Assembly: GCA_021613375.1 (NCBI GenBank)
Contig: CM038717.1
Location: 36,390,199 to 36,454,198 of the forward strand
Length of the DNA: 64,000 nucleotides
From: Megaleporinus macrocephalus
Lineage: Eukaryota; Chordata; Actinopteri; Characiformes; Anostomidae
Direction: 5' to 3'
Shown here: positions 46,985 to 58,249 of the stretch, one piece after another
Layout of the letters: the number at the start of each line of letters is the position of its first letter
How positions within the stretch are numbered: the stretch's first letter is position 1
The notes under the pieces: generated by a model
Databases searched by the model: none
Told to the model about the DNA's origin: nothing
What the model saw: the letters and a program-made list of their open reading frames with translations, nothing else
Program-made: the position numbers and the translations under genes

Positions 46985-47215
46985 CACCTCCCATCTCCCT
47001 GGAGAAATCCGGTCCGGGAGAAATTGGAATAATTTATTAGCTTACAAGTTTTGGTTGACAGTGAGCGCGGGGGCTATTTATCTCGGTAATAGAGAAACGT
47101 CTCCAATGTGGCAAAATTGACCAAATCAAACGGCTTTGATCGGAAAATGAAGCTGGCAAGGCTGTCCGTCTCTCGGCGCCCCTCGAGGAACGAGGGAAAC
47201 AAACATCCAGAAGCG
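46985..47215. promoter_or_regulatory. candidate conserved non-coding block L
   Basis: GGAATAATTTATTAGCTTAC, GCTATTTATCTCGGTAATAG and AAACGGCTTTGATCGG (TCF/LEF-like CTTTGATC) are in unique sequence, directly followed by a GA tract. No exon. Confidence 0.45.
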
Positions 47216-47216
47216 A

Positions 47217-47220
<4 letters not shown>

Positions 47221-47279
<59 letters not shown>

Positions 47280-47280
47280 T
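47221..47280. repeat. (GA)n tract
   Basis: GA dinucleotides with AAAGAG interruptions. Confidence 0.93.
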
Positions 47281-47720
47281 TAAATCCGCGAGGAAAGGAA
47301 AACACAGCTTGCAGCCTTCATATTCCCTCCCAGTGTTATGAACGTAAGAGCGCTAATAGCCAGAATTGGAGCCTGTGAATTGGGTAACAGATGGAAGATA
47401 GAAGAAGTGAGGGAGTGAGGGCGAACGAGAGAGCGATCCCTCATCTTTTACTGCGACGACAGGCAGCTAAATCTGGTTACGGCCCAAGTGATGTCATGCT
47501 GAAGTGACAACAAGCTCCTCTGAGTGTGCGGCGTCTGTGACGGGCCTCTGAGTTCGTCACCTTTATGCTGTTTTCTGGGCGCATGGTCATAAAATGAATC
47601 CTGAAATGTTGATTTTATGATCTTGAACTGGGAAAGTGGCTCCTGACGAATGTGACCTCACATATTGGTGTAAAGCAAGCTTCAATATACTATAAGACTG
47701 AACCTGGGGACAGTCCTGGT
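47281..47720. other. unclassified sequence, possibly regulatory
   Basis: Non-repetitive DNA continuing from block L; no gene recognised. Confidence 0.4.
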
Positions 47721-47726
47721 CCTGGA

Positions 47727-48390
47727 GATCTGTACCTACCTGCAGAGTCTAGTTATAGTCACTATCTGCCCCACCTACGCCAACCAGTGATCTTCTTCAG
47801 AGGTCCTTGATTGGCTGGAGAAAAGCTTCAGAGCTGAGTAAGAGCAGGAGTGATATATTAGATGCAGGTCAGTGGATCTCCAGCAGGAGAGTTGGTGACC
47901 ACTGGTTTGGGTATTAGTGGACAGTTGAAGTTTCGTCAGAGCTCTTATGTCAGCGTGTCTGAGTCAGGAACGTTGAAGTCATGTTTCGAATGTAAATGGA
48001 AACCCAGCAGACCCTCTATCACCTCCCCTTGCTGGTCTGCTTCATCTAGAAGTGAGAAGAGATCTGTACCTTCCCCCAGAGTCTAGTTATAGTCACTATG
48101 TGTCCTCCTACGCCAACCAGTGATCTTCTTAAGAGGTCCTTGATTGGCTGGAGAAAAGCTTTAGAGTTGGGGTAAAACAAGAGTAACCTATTAGATGTAG
48201 GTCAGTGGATCTCCAGCAGGAGAGTTGGTGACCACTGGTTTGGGTATTAGTGGGCTGTTGAAGTTTCGTCAGAGCTCTTATGTCAGCACGTCTGAGTCAG
48301 GAAGGTTGAAGTCATGTTTCGTTTATCAATGGAAACCCAGCAGATCCTCTAGGGCTTTCGAGGCAGTGGACATAAATGAACAGCTGGTCT
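47727..48390. repeat. 334-bp tandem duplication
   Basis: GATCTGTACC starts at 47727 and 48061. The two copies stay collinear (GAGTCTAGTTATAGTCACTA, GTGGATCTCCAGCAGGAGAG, GAAGTCATGTTTCG) with moderate divergence and different internal tails. The short frames over each copy are probably non-coding. Confidence 0.93.
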
Positions 48391-48448
48391 TTTGGGGGCT
48401 AGCATTAGTCCAGTATGGGCACCAAAGAAACAAGGACTGGCTGGTATG

Positions 48449-48855
<407 letters not shown>

Positions 48856-48859
48856 GTGG

Positions 48860-49165
48860 GTCGTGTTGCGTGACATTTCACAGCCTTGCAGAATGTCATA
48901 TCGTTTCTACCACAAACGCGCGAGACGCTTCTCGAGCACTAAAACCGTCCGTGACAACTTTCAGGACATGGGGCGCGAGCGATGGGGCCGGGGTGTGGGT
49001 GGGTGGGTGGGGGGACGACTCCCAGACAGTCACGCTCATTTGCGCGGGAGATTGACGGTTCAAAGGGTCTCGGGTTTGACACCGAGGAGCGACACTTCGA
49101 CTGTGTGTTAAAGTGGTTCAATTAGACAGCGGCGCTTTGATGAGGGCGCGTGAGAGACGCCTTGA
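48860..49165. promoter_or_regulatory. candidate CpG-rich block M
   Basis: CpG-rich unique sequence with G-runs GGGTGTGGGTGGGTGGGTGG at 48991-49010 that fit an intramolecular G-quadruplex. No coding match for the short frames present. Confidence 0.4.
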
Positions 49166-49219
49166 TGTCACATCAAGTGAAGTTAAATGCGTTTCGCTCA
49201 TGAACTACAAAACAAACAA

Positions 49220-49224
49220 ACATA

Positions 49225-49259
<35 letters not shown>

Positions 49260-49260
49260 A
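49220..49260. repeat. (AAAT)n tract
   Basis: About ten AAAT units. Confidence 0.95.
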
Positions 49261-49274
49261 CGCACCAAAGCGGG

Positions 49275-49750
49275 GGGTGGATAGAGTCCGGTCCCCCCGC
49301 GCGCGACCGCTCGGATTAGGGTCCATCATAAACGCCAGCGCAGCCATCTGCAGTCTATTAGAGCGAAACGCGAACTTTCTCTCCGGCTCTCATTGGTGGA
49401 CAACTTCCAGCGGGCAGCGCGCGCAGCCTGCGAAGTTTGAAGGGGGGAGCTGATCATCTGTGCGAGCGAGCAGAACCGTTTTTACCGAGCGCGCGCGCAC
49501 ACACACACACACACACTTATACACACACACACACACACACCGCCCCCACTCACTCCCCGCGTGATGAATTTGCACCTCGCGCAGGCTGCGTTTTAAAGCG
49601 CGGCTGGACTCGCGCCTACAATTAGCTGCCTCCTCAGAGTCTCCGCGCGCAGCAGCGCTGCCGCTCTAATTAGTATGCCTTATCAATTAACGGCCTTAAT
49701 AGGAGGCAGATTGATCACATCCTCAGATTCAGAGGCAGAACAGAGAACTG
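49275..49750. promoter_or_regulatory. candidate CpG-rich regulatory block N
   Basis: CpG island-like DNA holds a CA tract (49497-49541), CTACAATTAGCTGCC, and the compact core CTCTAATTAGTATGCC at 49663-49678 followed by TTATCAATTAACGGCCTTAA. This core mixes TAATTAG, ATCAATTAA and TTATCAAT motifs and is the most enhancer-like stretch in the window. It abuts a CT tract. Confidence 0.5.
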
Positions 49751-49756
49751 AAAATC

Positions 49757-51900
49757 TCTCTCTCTCACTCTCTCACTCTCTCTCTCACTCTCTCTCACAC
49801 TCTTCACCTATCTATCTACTCTCTGTCTCTCACTCTCTATCATTCTCTCTATCCTTCCTTTATACTCTCTCACACATACTCTTCATCCATCTGTTCTCTC
49901 TCTCTATTCTCTTTTTATCCTCTATTCTATTCCCTCTTTCCTGCTCTCTATTCTATCTCTCTTTCCCTCTCTTTCTTTATCTATCTATTCTCTGCCCTCT
50001 CCTTTTCTCTCTCTCCCTTTCTCTCACACATACTCTTCATCTATTTAGATATTCTCTTTCTCACACTCTATCTATTCTTTCTCACTCTCTCTCTTTCTGT
50101 TCTCATTTTCATTCTCTCATTGTAGTCCATTCTCTTTCTCACTCTCACTTTCTCTATCTATCCTCGATTCCCTCTCTTTCTCTCTCTTCTCCTCTCTCTT
50201 TTCTGTCTCCTTCTTTATCCATCTATTCTCTCTCTATCTCTATCTATTCTTTCTCTCTCTATCTATTCTCTATTTATTTTCTCTTAGTCTTTCATTCTCT
50301 CTATTTATTCTCTCTTAGTCTCTCTATTCTCTCTTCTCTATCGATTCTCTCTCTTTCTCTCTATTCTCTTTTAGTCTCTGTATTCTCTCTTTCTCTATAC
50401 ATTCTTTCTCTTTCTCTCTACTTATTCTCTCTTAGTCTCTCTATTCTCTCTCTTACTTTCTCTCTATTCTCTCTCTTTCTCTATCCATTCTTTCTCTTTC
50501 TCTCTACTTATTCTCTCTTAGTCTCTCTATTCTCTCTCTTACTTTCTCTATTCTTTCTCTTTCTCTCTATTTATTATTTCTTAGTCTCTCTATTCTTTTT
50601 CTTACTTTCTCTATTCTTTCTCTTTCTCTCTATTTATTCTCTCTTAGTGTTTCTATTCTTTCTCTTACTTTCTCTATTCGTTCTCTTTCTCTCTATTTAT
50701 TCTCTCTTAGTCTCTCTATTCTCTCTCTTACTTTCTCTATCTATTCTCTCTCTCTATTTATTCTCTCTTAGTCTCTCTATTCTTTCTCTTACTTTTTCTA
50801 TTCTTTCTCTCTCTCTATTTATTTTCTCTTAGTGTCTCTATTCTCTCTCTTACATTCTCTATCTATTCTCTCTCTTTCTCTCTATTAATTCTCTCATAGT
50901 CTCTCTATTCTCTCTCTTACATTCTCTATCTATTCTCTCTCTATTTATTCTCTCGTAGTCTCTCTATTCTCTCTCTTACATTCTCTATCTATTCCCTCTC
51001 TATTTATTCTCTTTTAGTCTCTCTATTCTCTCTTTCTCTATCTATTCTCTCTCTTTCTCTATCCATTATTTCTCTTTCTCTCTATTTATTCTCTCTTAGT
51101 CTCTCTATTCTCTCTCTTACTTTCTCTATTCTCTCTCTTTCTCTCTATTTATTCTCTCGTAGTCTCTCTATTCTCTCTCTTACATTCTCTATCTATTCTC
51201 TCTCTATTTATTCTCTTTTAGTCTCTCTATTCTCTCTCTTTCTCTATCTATTCTCTCTCTCTATTTATTCTCTCTTAGTGTCTCTATTCTCTCTCTTACA
51301 TTCTCTATCTATTCTCTCTCTATTTATTCTCTCGTAGTCTCTCTATTCTCTCGCTTACATTCTCTATCTATTCTCTCTCTATTTATTCTCTTTTAGTCTC
51401 TCTATTCTCTCTCTTTCTCTATCTATTCTCTCTCTTTCTCTATCCATTCTTTCTCTTTCTCTCTATTTATTCTCTCTTAGTCTCTCTATTCTCTCTCTTA
51501 CTTTCTCTATTCTTTCTCTTTCTCTCTATTATTCTCTCTTAGTCTCTCTATTCTTTATCTTACTTTCTCTATTCTTTCTCTTTCTCTCTATTTATTCTCT
51601 CTTAGTGTCTCTATTCTCTCTCTTACTTTCTCTATCTATTCTCTCTCTTTCTCTCTATTTATTCTCTCATAGTCTCTCTATTCTCTCTCTTACATTCTCT
51701 ATCTATTCTCTCTCTATTTATTCTCTTTTAGTCTCTCTATTCTCTCTCTTTATCTATTCTTTCTCTTTCTCTCTATTTATTCTCTCAGTCTCTCTATTCT
51801 CTCTCTTTCTCTATCTATTCTCTCTCTTTCTCTCTATTTATTCTCTCTTAGTCTCTCTATTTTCTCTCTTACTCTATTCTCTTAGTCTTTCTTTTCTCTC
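49757..51900. repeat. CT-rich minisatellite (TTCTCTCTTAGTCTCTCTAT units)
   Basis: About 2.1 kb of pyrimidine-rich tandem units, regular from about 50215, combining TATTTATTCTCTCTTAGTCT with TCTCTCTTACTTTCTCTAT and variants (CGTAG, TTTTAG). Long Leu/Ser/Phe frames are artefacts. Confidence 0.92.
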
Positions 51901-51904
51901 TCTT

Positions 51905-51906
51905 AC

Positions 51907-51968
<62 letters not shown>
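51905..51968. repeat. (TATC)n tract
   Basis: About fifteen tetramers at the end of the CT minisatellite. Confidence 0.95.
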
Positions 51969-51992
51969 AATCTATTCAATTTATGCCTATAG

Positions 51993-52123
<131 letters not shown>

Positions 52124-52272
52124 GACTGTGTTTAAAGACGAAGAGTGAATGCAACACAGTTTAAGGCCACAAAACCACATCAGCAAAATTAATCTTACTC
52201 CAGCCAACGTTTATTTTGTGGCCACTGACAGGACTGTTTAACCTCACTGGTTTACATGGAGAAGAGAAAGAG

Positions 52273-52273
52273 G

Positions 52274-52325
<52 letters not shown>
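52273..52325. repeat. (GA)n tract
   Basis: About 50 bp of GA dinucleotides. Confidence 0.95.
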
Positions 52326-52328
<3 letters not shown>

Positions 52329-52730
52329 TTACTTACTCTCGCCAGTCTGCAGCCTCATTCATCTCATCTGCTGGTTCTCATTAGAGCGCGAGAAATCAAA
52401 GTGCTGATTGCAGCGAGTGTTCTGAAGATGGATTGATTGGCATTTATTGAGCAGAAACATAGTCAAAAAATAAATAAAACAGACACTCGGAGCAGGAGAA
52501 ATAGCCTTTTCTGGAAGATTGTTAGAATTATTGTTGTGTGCTCGTCAGCAGAATCACTGCTGGCTTCAGGAGAAAGCCTGTAGTGCTGAGCTGCAGTGTA
52601 TAAACACTGTATAACCTGTTTACCTGTTCATTTACAACACCATACATGAACATTCACTCACAGTAATCAGTGTGACTGAGAAAAATCTAATGCTGATATG
52701 CTCCACTTTATTTATACACATATATCACAG
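52326..52730. other. unclassified sequence
   Basis: No recognised feature. Confidence 0.4.
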
Positions 52731-53275
52731 TATCTACATTTAGAGTTATACATTCAACCTAATGAGAAACTGTAACTCAGTTTATATCACAAAACCTACA
52801 TTTAGTTATATATTCAACTTAATGAGAAACTGTAACTCAGTTTATATACAATATACAATACCTACATTTAGAGTTATACATTCAACCTAATGAGAAAATG
52901 TAGACTCGGTGTATATACAATACCTACATTTAGAGTTATACATTCAATCTAATGAGAAACTGTAACTCAGTTTATATACAATACCTACATTTAGAGTTAT
53001 ACATTCAACCTAATGAGAAAATGTAGACTCGGTGTATATACAATACCTACATTTAGAGTTATACATTCAATCTAATGAGAAACTGTAACTCAGTTTATAT
53101 ACAATACCTACATTTAGAGTTATACATTCAACCTAATGAGAAACTGTAACTAGGTTTATATACAATACCTACATTTAGAGTTATACATTCAACCTAATGA
53201 GAAACTGTAGACTCAGTTTATATACAATACCTAAATTTAGAGTTATACATTCAACCTAATGAGAAACTGTAGTGA
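52731..53275. repeat. ~61-bp minisatellite, about nine copies
   Basis: Units CCTACATTTAGAGTTATACA, TTCAACCTAATGAGAAACTG and TAACTCAGTTTATATACAAT repeat every 60-65 bp. Two alternating variants (CTGTAACTCAG and ATGTAGACTCGG) show that dimers were amplified in the middle of the array. Confidence 0.95.
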
Positions 53276-53279
53276 ATAA

Positions 53280-53655
53280 GGAACATTTATGTGACAAAAA
53301 CTGCACGCTACCTCATAACAGCATCATTTAATAAAAACACTCTATATTATTTGTAATAAAGAAATAAAGGAGGAAAACTTAGTATATTGTGATCAGGAAA
53401 GCATTTAATGGAAGCTGAAGTAAACACAATTTTACAATAATTAAGTTTATATGAGGGAATTAAGTTGGCTGTACTACTAAATTGGCTGTTTAAATAAATA
53501 CGCAGTAAATAGAATAAAATAAATACATTATAAGAAAACTTACTCCCAGTCATGATGGACACCTGATAACATTAGATATCCATGGGGCTTCTTGTGGTTT
53601 GGTGACCCTAGAGCAGCTGCATGAACCACTGAAAATGAACATCCTACAGTCAGGA
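53280..53655. other. unclassified sequence
   Basis: AT-rich, no gene recognised. Confidence 0.4.
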
Positions 53656-53659
53656 CGTT

Positions 53660-53990
53660 GGGTGTCCAGCATTAACACATGTTCACTAACCAGTTGAGAG
53701 AAAATGTTGCAAGTTCAGCATCAAACTTCTTCGCAAGAGCATCTCCAACAGTGGCACCAATGGTCATAGTGGTCACTTGCCAAGAGTATCATCATGTACT
53801 CATTGGCTACCTGTCCTTAAATGATCTAACCAAGAGAAGAACCTTCAACACAAACTACTTCTTCATCCTCTCATGTTGGACTGATTTGACAGAATGCTAC
53901 AGTGATTCAATATCACCTCCTAGACATGATGGGCTGGGACTAGCTGGGGATAGCTGGTTAGCAGTAGAACCGTGAGAACCTCTGAGAACC
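53660..53990 (-). mobile_element. diverged family-2-like MITE copy
   Basis: TTGCCAAGAGTATCATCATG, ATTGGCTACCTGTCCTTAAA and ATGATCTAACCAAGAG are diverged counterparts of the inverted family-2 copies at 23.5 and 24.6 kb. Confidence 0.45.
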
Positions 53991-53999
53991 TTGTTAGGA

Positions 54000-54325
54000 T
54001 GCATGGATGCATCGCAAAAGGAGGGTTGTGACTAGATGATCCAGCAGGACAATCACCCAGGACAAACGTTCAAATGGAACCAAAAATAGTGACCACATAA
54101 TCAAGCCTTTGATAAGGTCATCACAGCCACCCTGACCTAAAGTCCACCTGTGTGGTGAGCTAGAACAGAAGAATCTAGAACCCTGGAGGATCTGGGCAGG
54201 ATCTGTATGGTGGATTGCTCTAAACATCTCAGCAAGCACTACAGGAGAAGACTCCCTGTACAAGGTGCTAAAGTGTTGTTGCAACAGTATAGCTACAGTC
54301 AAACGCAATAGTGGGCGTGGCCTGT
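54000..54325 (+). pseudogene. Tc1-like transposase remnant
   Basis: The plus frame at 54036 reads MIQQDNHPGQTFKWNQK, matching the QQDNxPxH block with the second catalytic Asp of Tc1 transposases; a stop follows. The downstream frame DLGRICMVDCSKHLSKHY resembles the terminal part of the same protein. Degenerate; family assignment is moderate. Confidence 0.55.
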
Positions 54326-54419
54326 ACAGGTCAATCAGCCTGAAAATACGTTAATAAGAGTAAATCTACAGTAAGGTTGCAATCCAACGTTAATAATACA
54401 AGGCCGGTCACCCGGAACG

Positions 54420-54860
54420 CGCGCGCGCCAAAGAGAAAAAGTGGTGGGTGCATTAGCGGTGGGCGCGAGGCAGGCCGAAAGTCCACCCCACCCAAAAAAA
54501 AAAGTTTTTAATCGGCTTTTTAAACGAACGGATTAAATTGTTTGCTTATTTGAATAAACATTGATACAAACGATTAGATGAATTACTTGGCCTGTTGATT
54601 ACAACTTCTGCATCAAAAATGCACTTAATTTTCATTAGGGGGGATAAAATGAGATGATTATTATATTAATTAGACTGATTACAAACAATTACTCCACTCA
54701 GGCACCCGCGCGCCGTAAACTGGCACCCTTTGATGTATTATTCCAAATACGGCGCCCAAATATCAGCACGAGGATCCATAATGGAGATTAAGAGAGCAGA
54801 CATCTCGCCGAGTTGAACACAGCAGAGTTTTATTTCATCGTCCCGGACGCAAACACGTTC
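54420..54860. promoter_or_regulatory. candidate conserved non-coding block O
   Basis: A CpG-rich left edge (GGAACGCGCGCGCGCC) leads into AT-rich unique DNA with TTATATTAATTAGACTGATT, GATGAATTACTTGGCC and CATTGATACAAACGATTAG, then GGAGATTAAGAGAGCAG. Dense homeodomain and SOX-like cores without repeats or exons. Confidence 0.5.
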
Positions 54861-55077
54861 CAACTAATGTGCACGTGAGCGAACATATAATTATAGCTTT
54901 CATAACATGCACTAAAATTCGATAAGAATATTCTATACGCAGCATCATAAGTGTAAACGGTTCTAAAAAACTTTTTTTTTTCTAAAAAATATTTTTTAAA
55001 TATTATTAACTTTTAATAATATATTTTACGATAACAACACTATTCATTTCCAAGGAAAGCCAATTACGTGAAATCAT

Positions 55078-55840
55078 AACGGGCAATAATCGCCTATAAT
55101 AATCGATTAAATAATTCAGCGCATCTATTATATCATACAAAAAACAACGACAGAGAATTGTTATAGGGTTAAAGTAGACCTATTGCTCCTTAGCTTGGAC
55201 GTATGGTTCTAATTTGTCTAGAACCTTTATGGCTTTGCAAAGCCTCTTGACGCATACACTGAAAAAAAAACATTGAAAAAATCGTTTTTAAAATATCATT
55301 CCATTGAAATGTTCACTAAAAACGCATAAAATGTTCTTTGTAATGTAGTATATGAAAATATGTAGAATGTGTTTTTTCAACAACAAGCAAATTCACAGTA
55401 ACGAGCAATAATCGACCAGGATAATCGAGTAAATATTTCCTCGCACCGATTAAAGCATATAAATAACAAGAATGGGGAAATTAGGTGTGAGCAGACCTCT
55501 TTTCCTAAACTCTCCTGAGCTTGCATATATGTTTCTAATTTGGGTCGAACCTTGAACATTTTTAAAATATAATAAAACATATTGTTCATACATATATACA
55601 AACAAATGTTCTTAAAGAACCATCCATTGAAGGGTTCATTTGGGAACGCTTCAAAGATGCCTTGGTTCTTTCTTTGTAATAGTATATTTCATTAAAAAAA
55701 AAAACAGTAAGATAATATTAGATTTTCAAGAAAATCAAATTGCGCAAAAAAGCGCAATCACAGCAGCGGGCAATAATCGACCATAATCGAATAATTAATT
55801 AATCGCACCAATTAAATCACATATAAACGACGATGGGGTA
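55078..55840. repeat. three diverged tandem copies of a GCAATAATCG element
   Basis: The core GCAATAATCG occurs at 55083, 55405 and 55770 (spacing 322 and 365 bp). Each core is followed by a similar series: ATAATCGA, a short AT-rich stretch, CGCA(C/T)C, ATTA, an ATATAAA/ATCATA segment and AACGA/AACAAGA. In copies 1 and 2 the series continues with AGACCT, GAGCTTG/TAGCTTG and GTTTCTAATTTG / GTTCTAATTTG. AGAACC-type dispersed-repeat sequence fills the gaps. The tandem arrangement is visible; function is unknown. Confidence 0.75.
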
Positions 55841-55889
55841 GCCTTTTTTCCCCCCCAGATTTCATCAGCCCTCTTTATGGGGTTTATGC

Positions 55890-56560
55890 CTCCAACAGAA
55901 AACCATTACTTGGAGGCCCGGCGCGCGCCCTAGACGTCCACCCAGCTCTCTGTCCGGTAATGCGCCCAAGAATCGCGGGGAAACGGCGGAATTGGGGAGT
56001 CACAAATAATAAGCGTCACCGGGGTCGGTAGGCGCTCTTCTCAGGCACGAGAAATGGTGAAACGAGGTGGTGGGGGGGTGGTAGTCGCGGCTGATGCACG
56101 CGGACGGCAGCGGAGAAAATGGTGCACAATAGCGCAGCGCATACAAAAGCGCCGCACCGACGCTTTACACGAGTTGAGCGCGGGGGGAGCGCGCGCTGTT
56201 GGCTGGAAGAGAAACTGAAGCACGTTCTAATCGGCTCGAGGTGCGCATTGACTTTCACGCTCCTCACGCGCTCGCCGGGCAGATATTCCTCCTGTTGTGG
56301 AGGCTGGACAGGGCGTATGAACCGCTGTGGAAAAGCCAGCAGCGCGCGCGCGTGTGCAGAAACGCGCAGAAAGGCCCGGGTTGGCTGGCTGGCTGGCTGC
56401 TTGATGTATATTTCATTGTCCGCGGCTTAATTTTGATTTATCGTCCGTCCACAAATTAGAAAAATATGTTTTAGAATTCCATCTCGCGGAAAAGGCGCGC
56501 GCCGCCCCGCGCCGGGGGAGCGCGCGATATTTAAGATGTCAGAGATACATATTGGATTAG
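55890..56560. promoter_or_regulatory. candidate CpG-island block P
   Basis: CpG-rich throughout (GGCCCGGCGCGCGCCC, GAAAAGGCGCGCGCCGCCCC), ending in GCTTAATTTTGATTTATCG and GAGCGCGCGATATTTAAGAT. Frames of 60-104 codons exist on both strands but show no homology I recognise, and CpG-rich DNA lacks stops by composition. It could be an orphan CpG island or an unrecognised first exon. Confidence 0.4.
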
Positions 56561-56838
56561 CGCGCGCTTTGTTCCCCGAGCCCGTAGCAGGTGTTTAATC
56601 ACGAGCTGATGCGCGCGCCGAAATGCGTTAGGACAGGAACGGGAGCCGCGTTGCCGGGACCGCGATAAATCATACGGTGGAAAGCTGCTGCTACAACACG
56701 CGAGCGCGCGCACATACACGCACGCACACACACACATACGCACGCGCGCCCACCAAAACCCCAAACGTCTGGCCTCCAACACACTGTTATTGAACGCAGC
56801 TGAAAGGAGGTCCACTGGCTGCACATGTATTGACGGTG
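56561..56838. other. CpG-rich continuation of block P
   Basis: Includes a CACGCACGCACACACACACA stretch near 56718-56740. No exon recognised. Confidence 0.4.
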
Positions 56839-56841
56839 TAT

Positions 56842-57382
56842 TTAAAGGGGAATTACACCCATCTTTCCAAATTTCTGCATAATTCAATGGTTAAGCTAAG
56901 TTAACAGATTCGTTCAGACTGGTTTTGGTGTGAAATGCTTTGTTCGAACAGGACTTATGGTGGTGAATGGAACCAGACGTCCACCCCTAAAAGATCCCCA
57001 CACATATAGTTATTATATGAAATCATTATGAATACACTGCCTCATGTCTGAGACGATTAATACTAGTTTTGGTATTAAAATCCATTCATCGTGGAGGGAT
57101 ACAATGCAGGATGCTGCTAGAAAAAATAGTCCCCAAAGGACAGGTGTTATATTTAGATTTCTGATTTTACCATCATCAGCATTCCATATAAACTCAGAAG
57201 GTGTGTGTAGGTTCACTGGTTCCTTTGGATAATTAATAAAATTGCTATATTTGTTTAGACATTGAGACCCCTATTAAGTTCCTATCGCGACCACTGTAAA
57301 GAAATCTCTGAAGTCTCTGTAATAAACCATTTCACATCTCAATCACTGAAATTTTGGGAAAATTGGTGGAATTCCCCTTCAA
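56842..57382. mobile_element. AAGGGGAA-type MITE (family 1), full copy
   Basis: Ends TTAAAGGGGAATTACACCC and GGTGGAATTCCCCTTCAA are inverted repeats. About 541 bp, non-coding. The uninterrupted internal site TATTAAAATCCATTCATCGT lies at 57072-57091. Confidence 0.75.
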
Positions 57383-58245
57383 TTATATACACTATGTAAA
57401 TGATATTAGAAGTGACTACCATCACTGGTGCTATATTATTTATGTTGCTCTCACACTGTGGCCAAAGGAGCATCATGTTCTTCTCTGTTTCAGAGATGAT
57501 GATGTGAGTGCCTACAATAACCAGATCTAACTGGATCAGGATTGGACAGTGACCAACACTCCCCTCTTTAAGTTTGTATTAAAATGTCTGCACCAAAAAC
57601 AACTACAATCTAAATCATGATTATTGTCCATCATTAATTATCCAGAGTTAAACATGCTGCTCTGGTTGCTATCCCTTTAAGATAATGAGGTCTGTTCTGA
57701 TTGGCTGCCCTGGGCCTCATTCAAACAACAGTTCAGGCTGAAACCTTATTATTTTAGTGTGAGTGGGCGGGGCCAAACTGGTGGGCGGAACAGGAGGGTA
57801 TATTGAAATGATTTGGCCTTAGTGACATCACAACAGTGACAAAATCTAATTTGCTGTTCTATAGTTTCCATGACGACGATTGAAGGTCTGTATTAAAATG
57901 ATATAAATGATTTTTGGACTGAAAAGAAATAATTCTATGTGAATGCACAGTTAGTGTGTGTTTTGAATTTAGTGTATTTGGGGGAAATTAGTCAGTGCAG
58001 AAGTTATAACACATTTTATATTTAATGTTTCATTTTTCAGGAAATTCATAGAAATTGTGAAGGAATATTATTTATATTTTATTTATATTTCTCTAATGAA
58101 GATGGTAGGGGTTGTAATGAAGTATTGTTTTTTCTTGTGTGTAAAGGTTTAATGTGAAAAAAATATTTACTTGTAATAAAAGTTATGACAAAACATTTTA
58201 TTTCTGATATTTTTTAGTTTTGACACAATTTAAAAATGTCTGTTT
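57383..58245. other. mostly unclassified; dispersed-repeat piece at ~57640-57900
   Basis: The stretch GATTGGCTGCCCTGGGCCTC, GTGAGTGGGCGGGGCCAAAC, AGTGACATCACAACAG resembles a common fish dispersed repeat. The remainder is AT-rich with nothing recognised. Confidence 0.4.
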
Positions 58246-58249
58246 TCCT

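Noticed and set aside
49310..49322. Telomere-like TTAGGG
   Set aside because: Single occurrence (GATTAGGGTCC); no tandem repetition.
56119..56430. 103-codon frame in CpG-rich DNA
   Set aside because: CpG-rich sequence lacks stops by chance; no homology and several overlapping frames of similar length.
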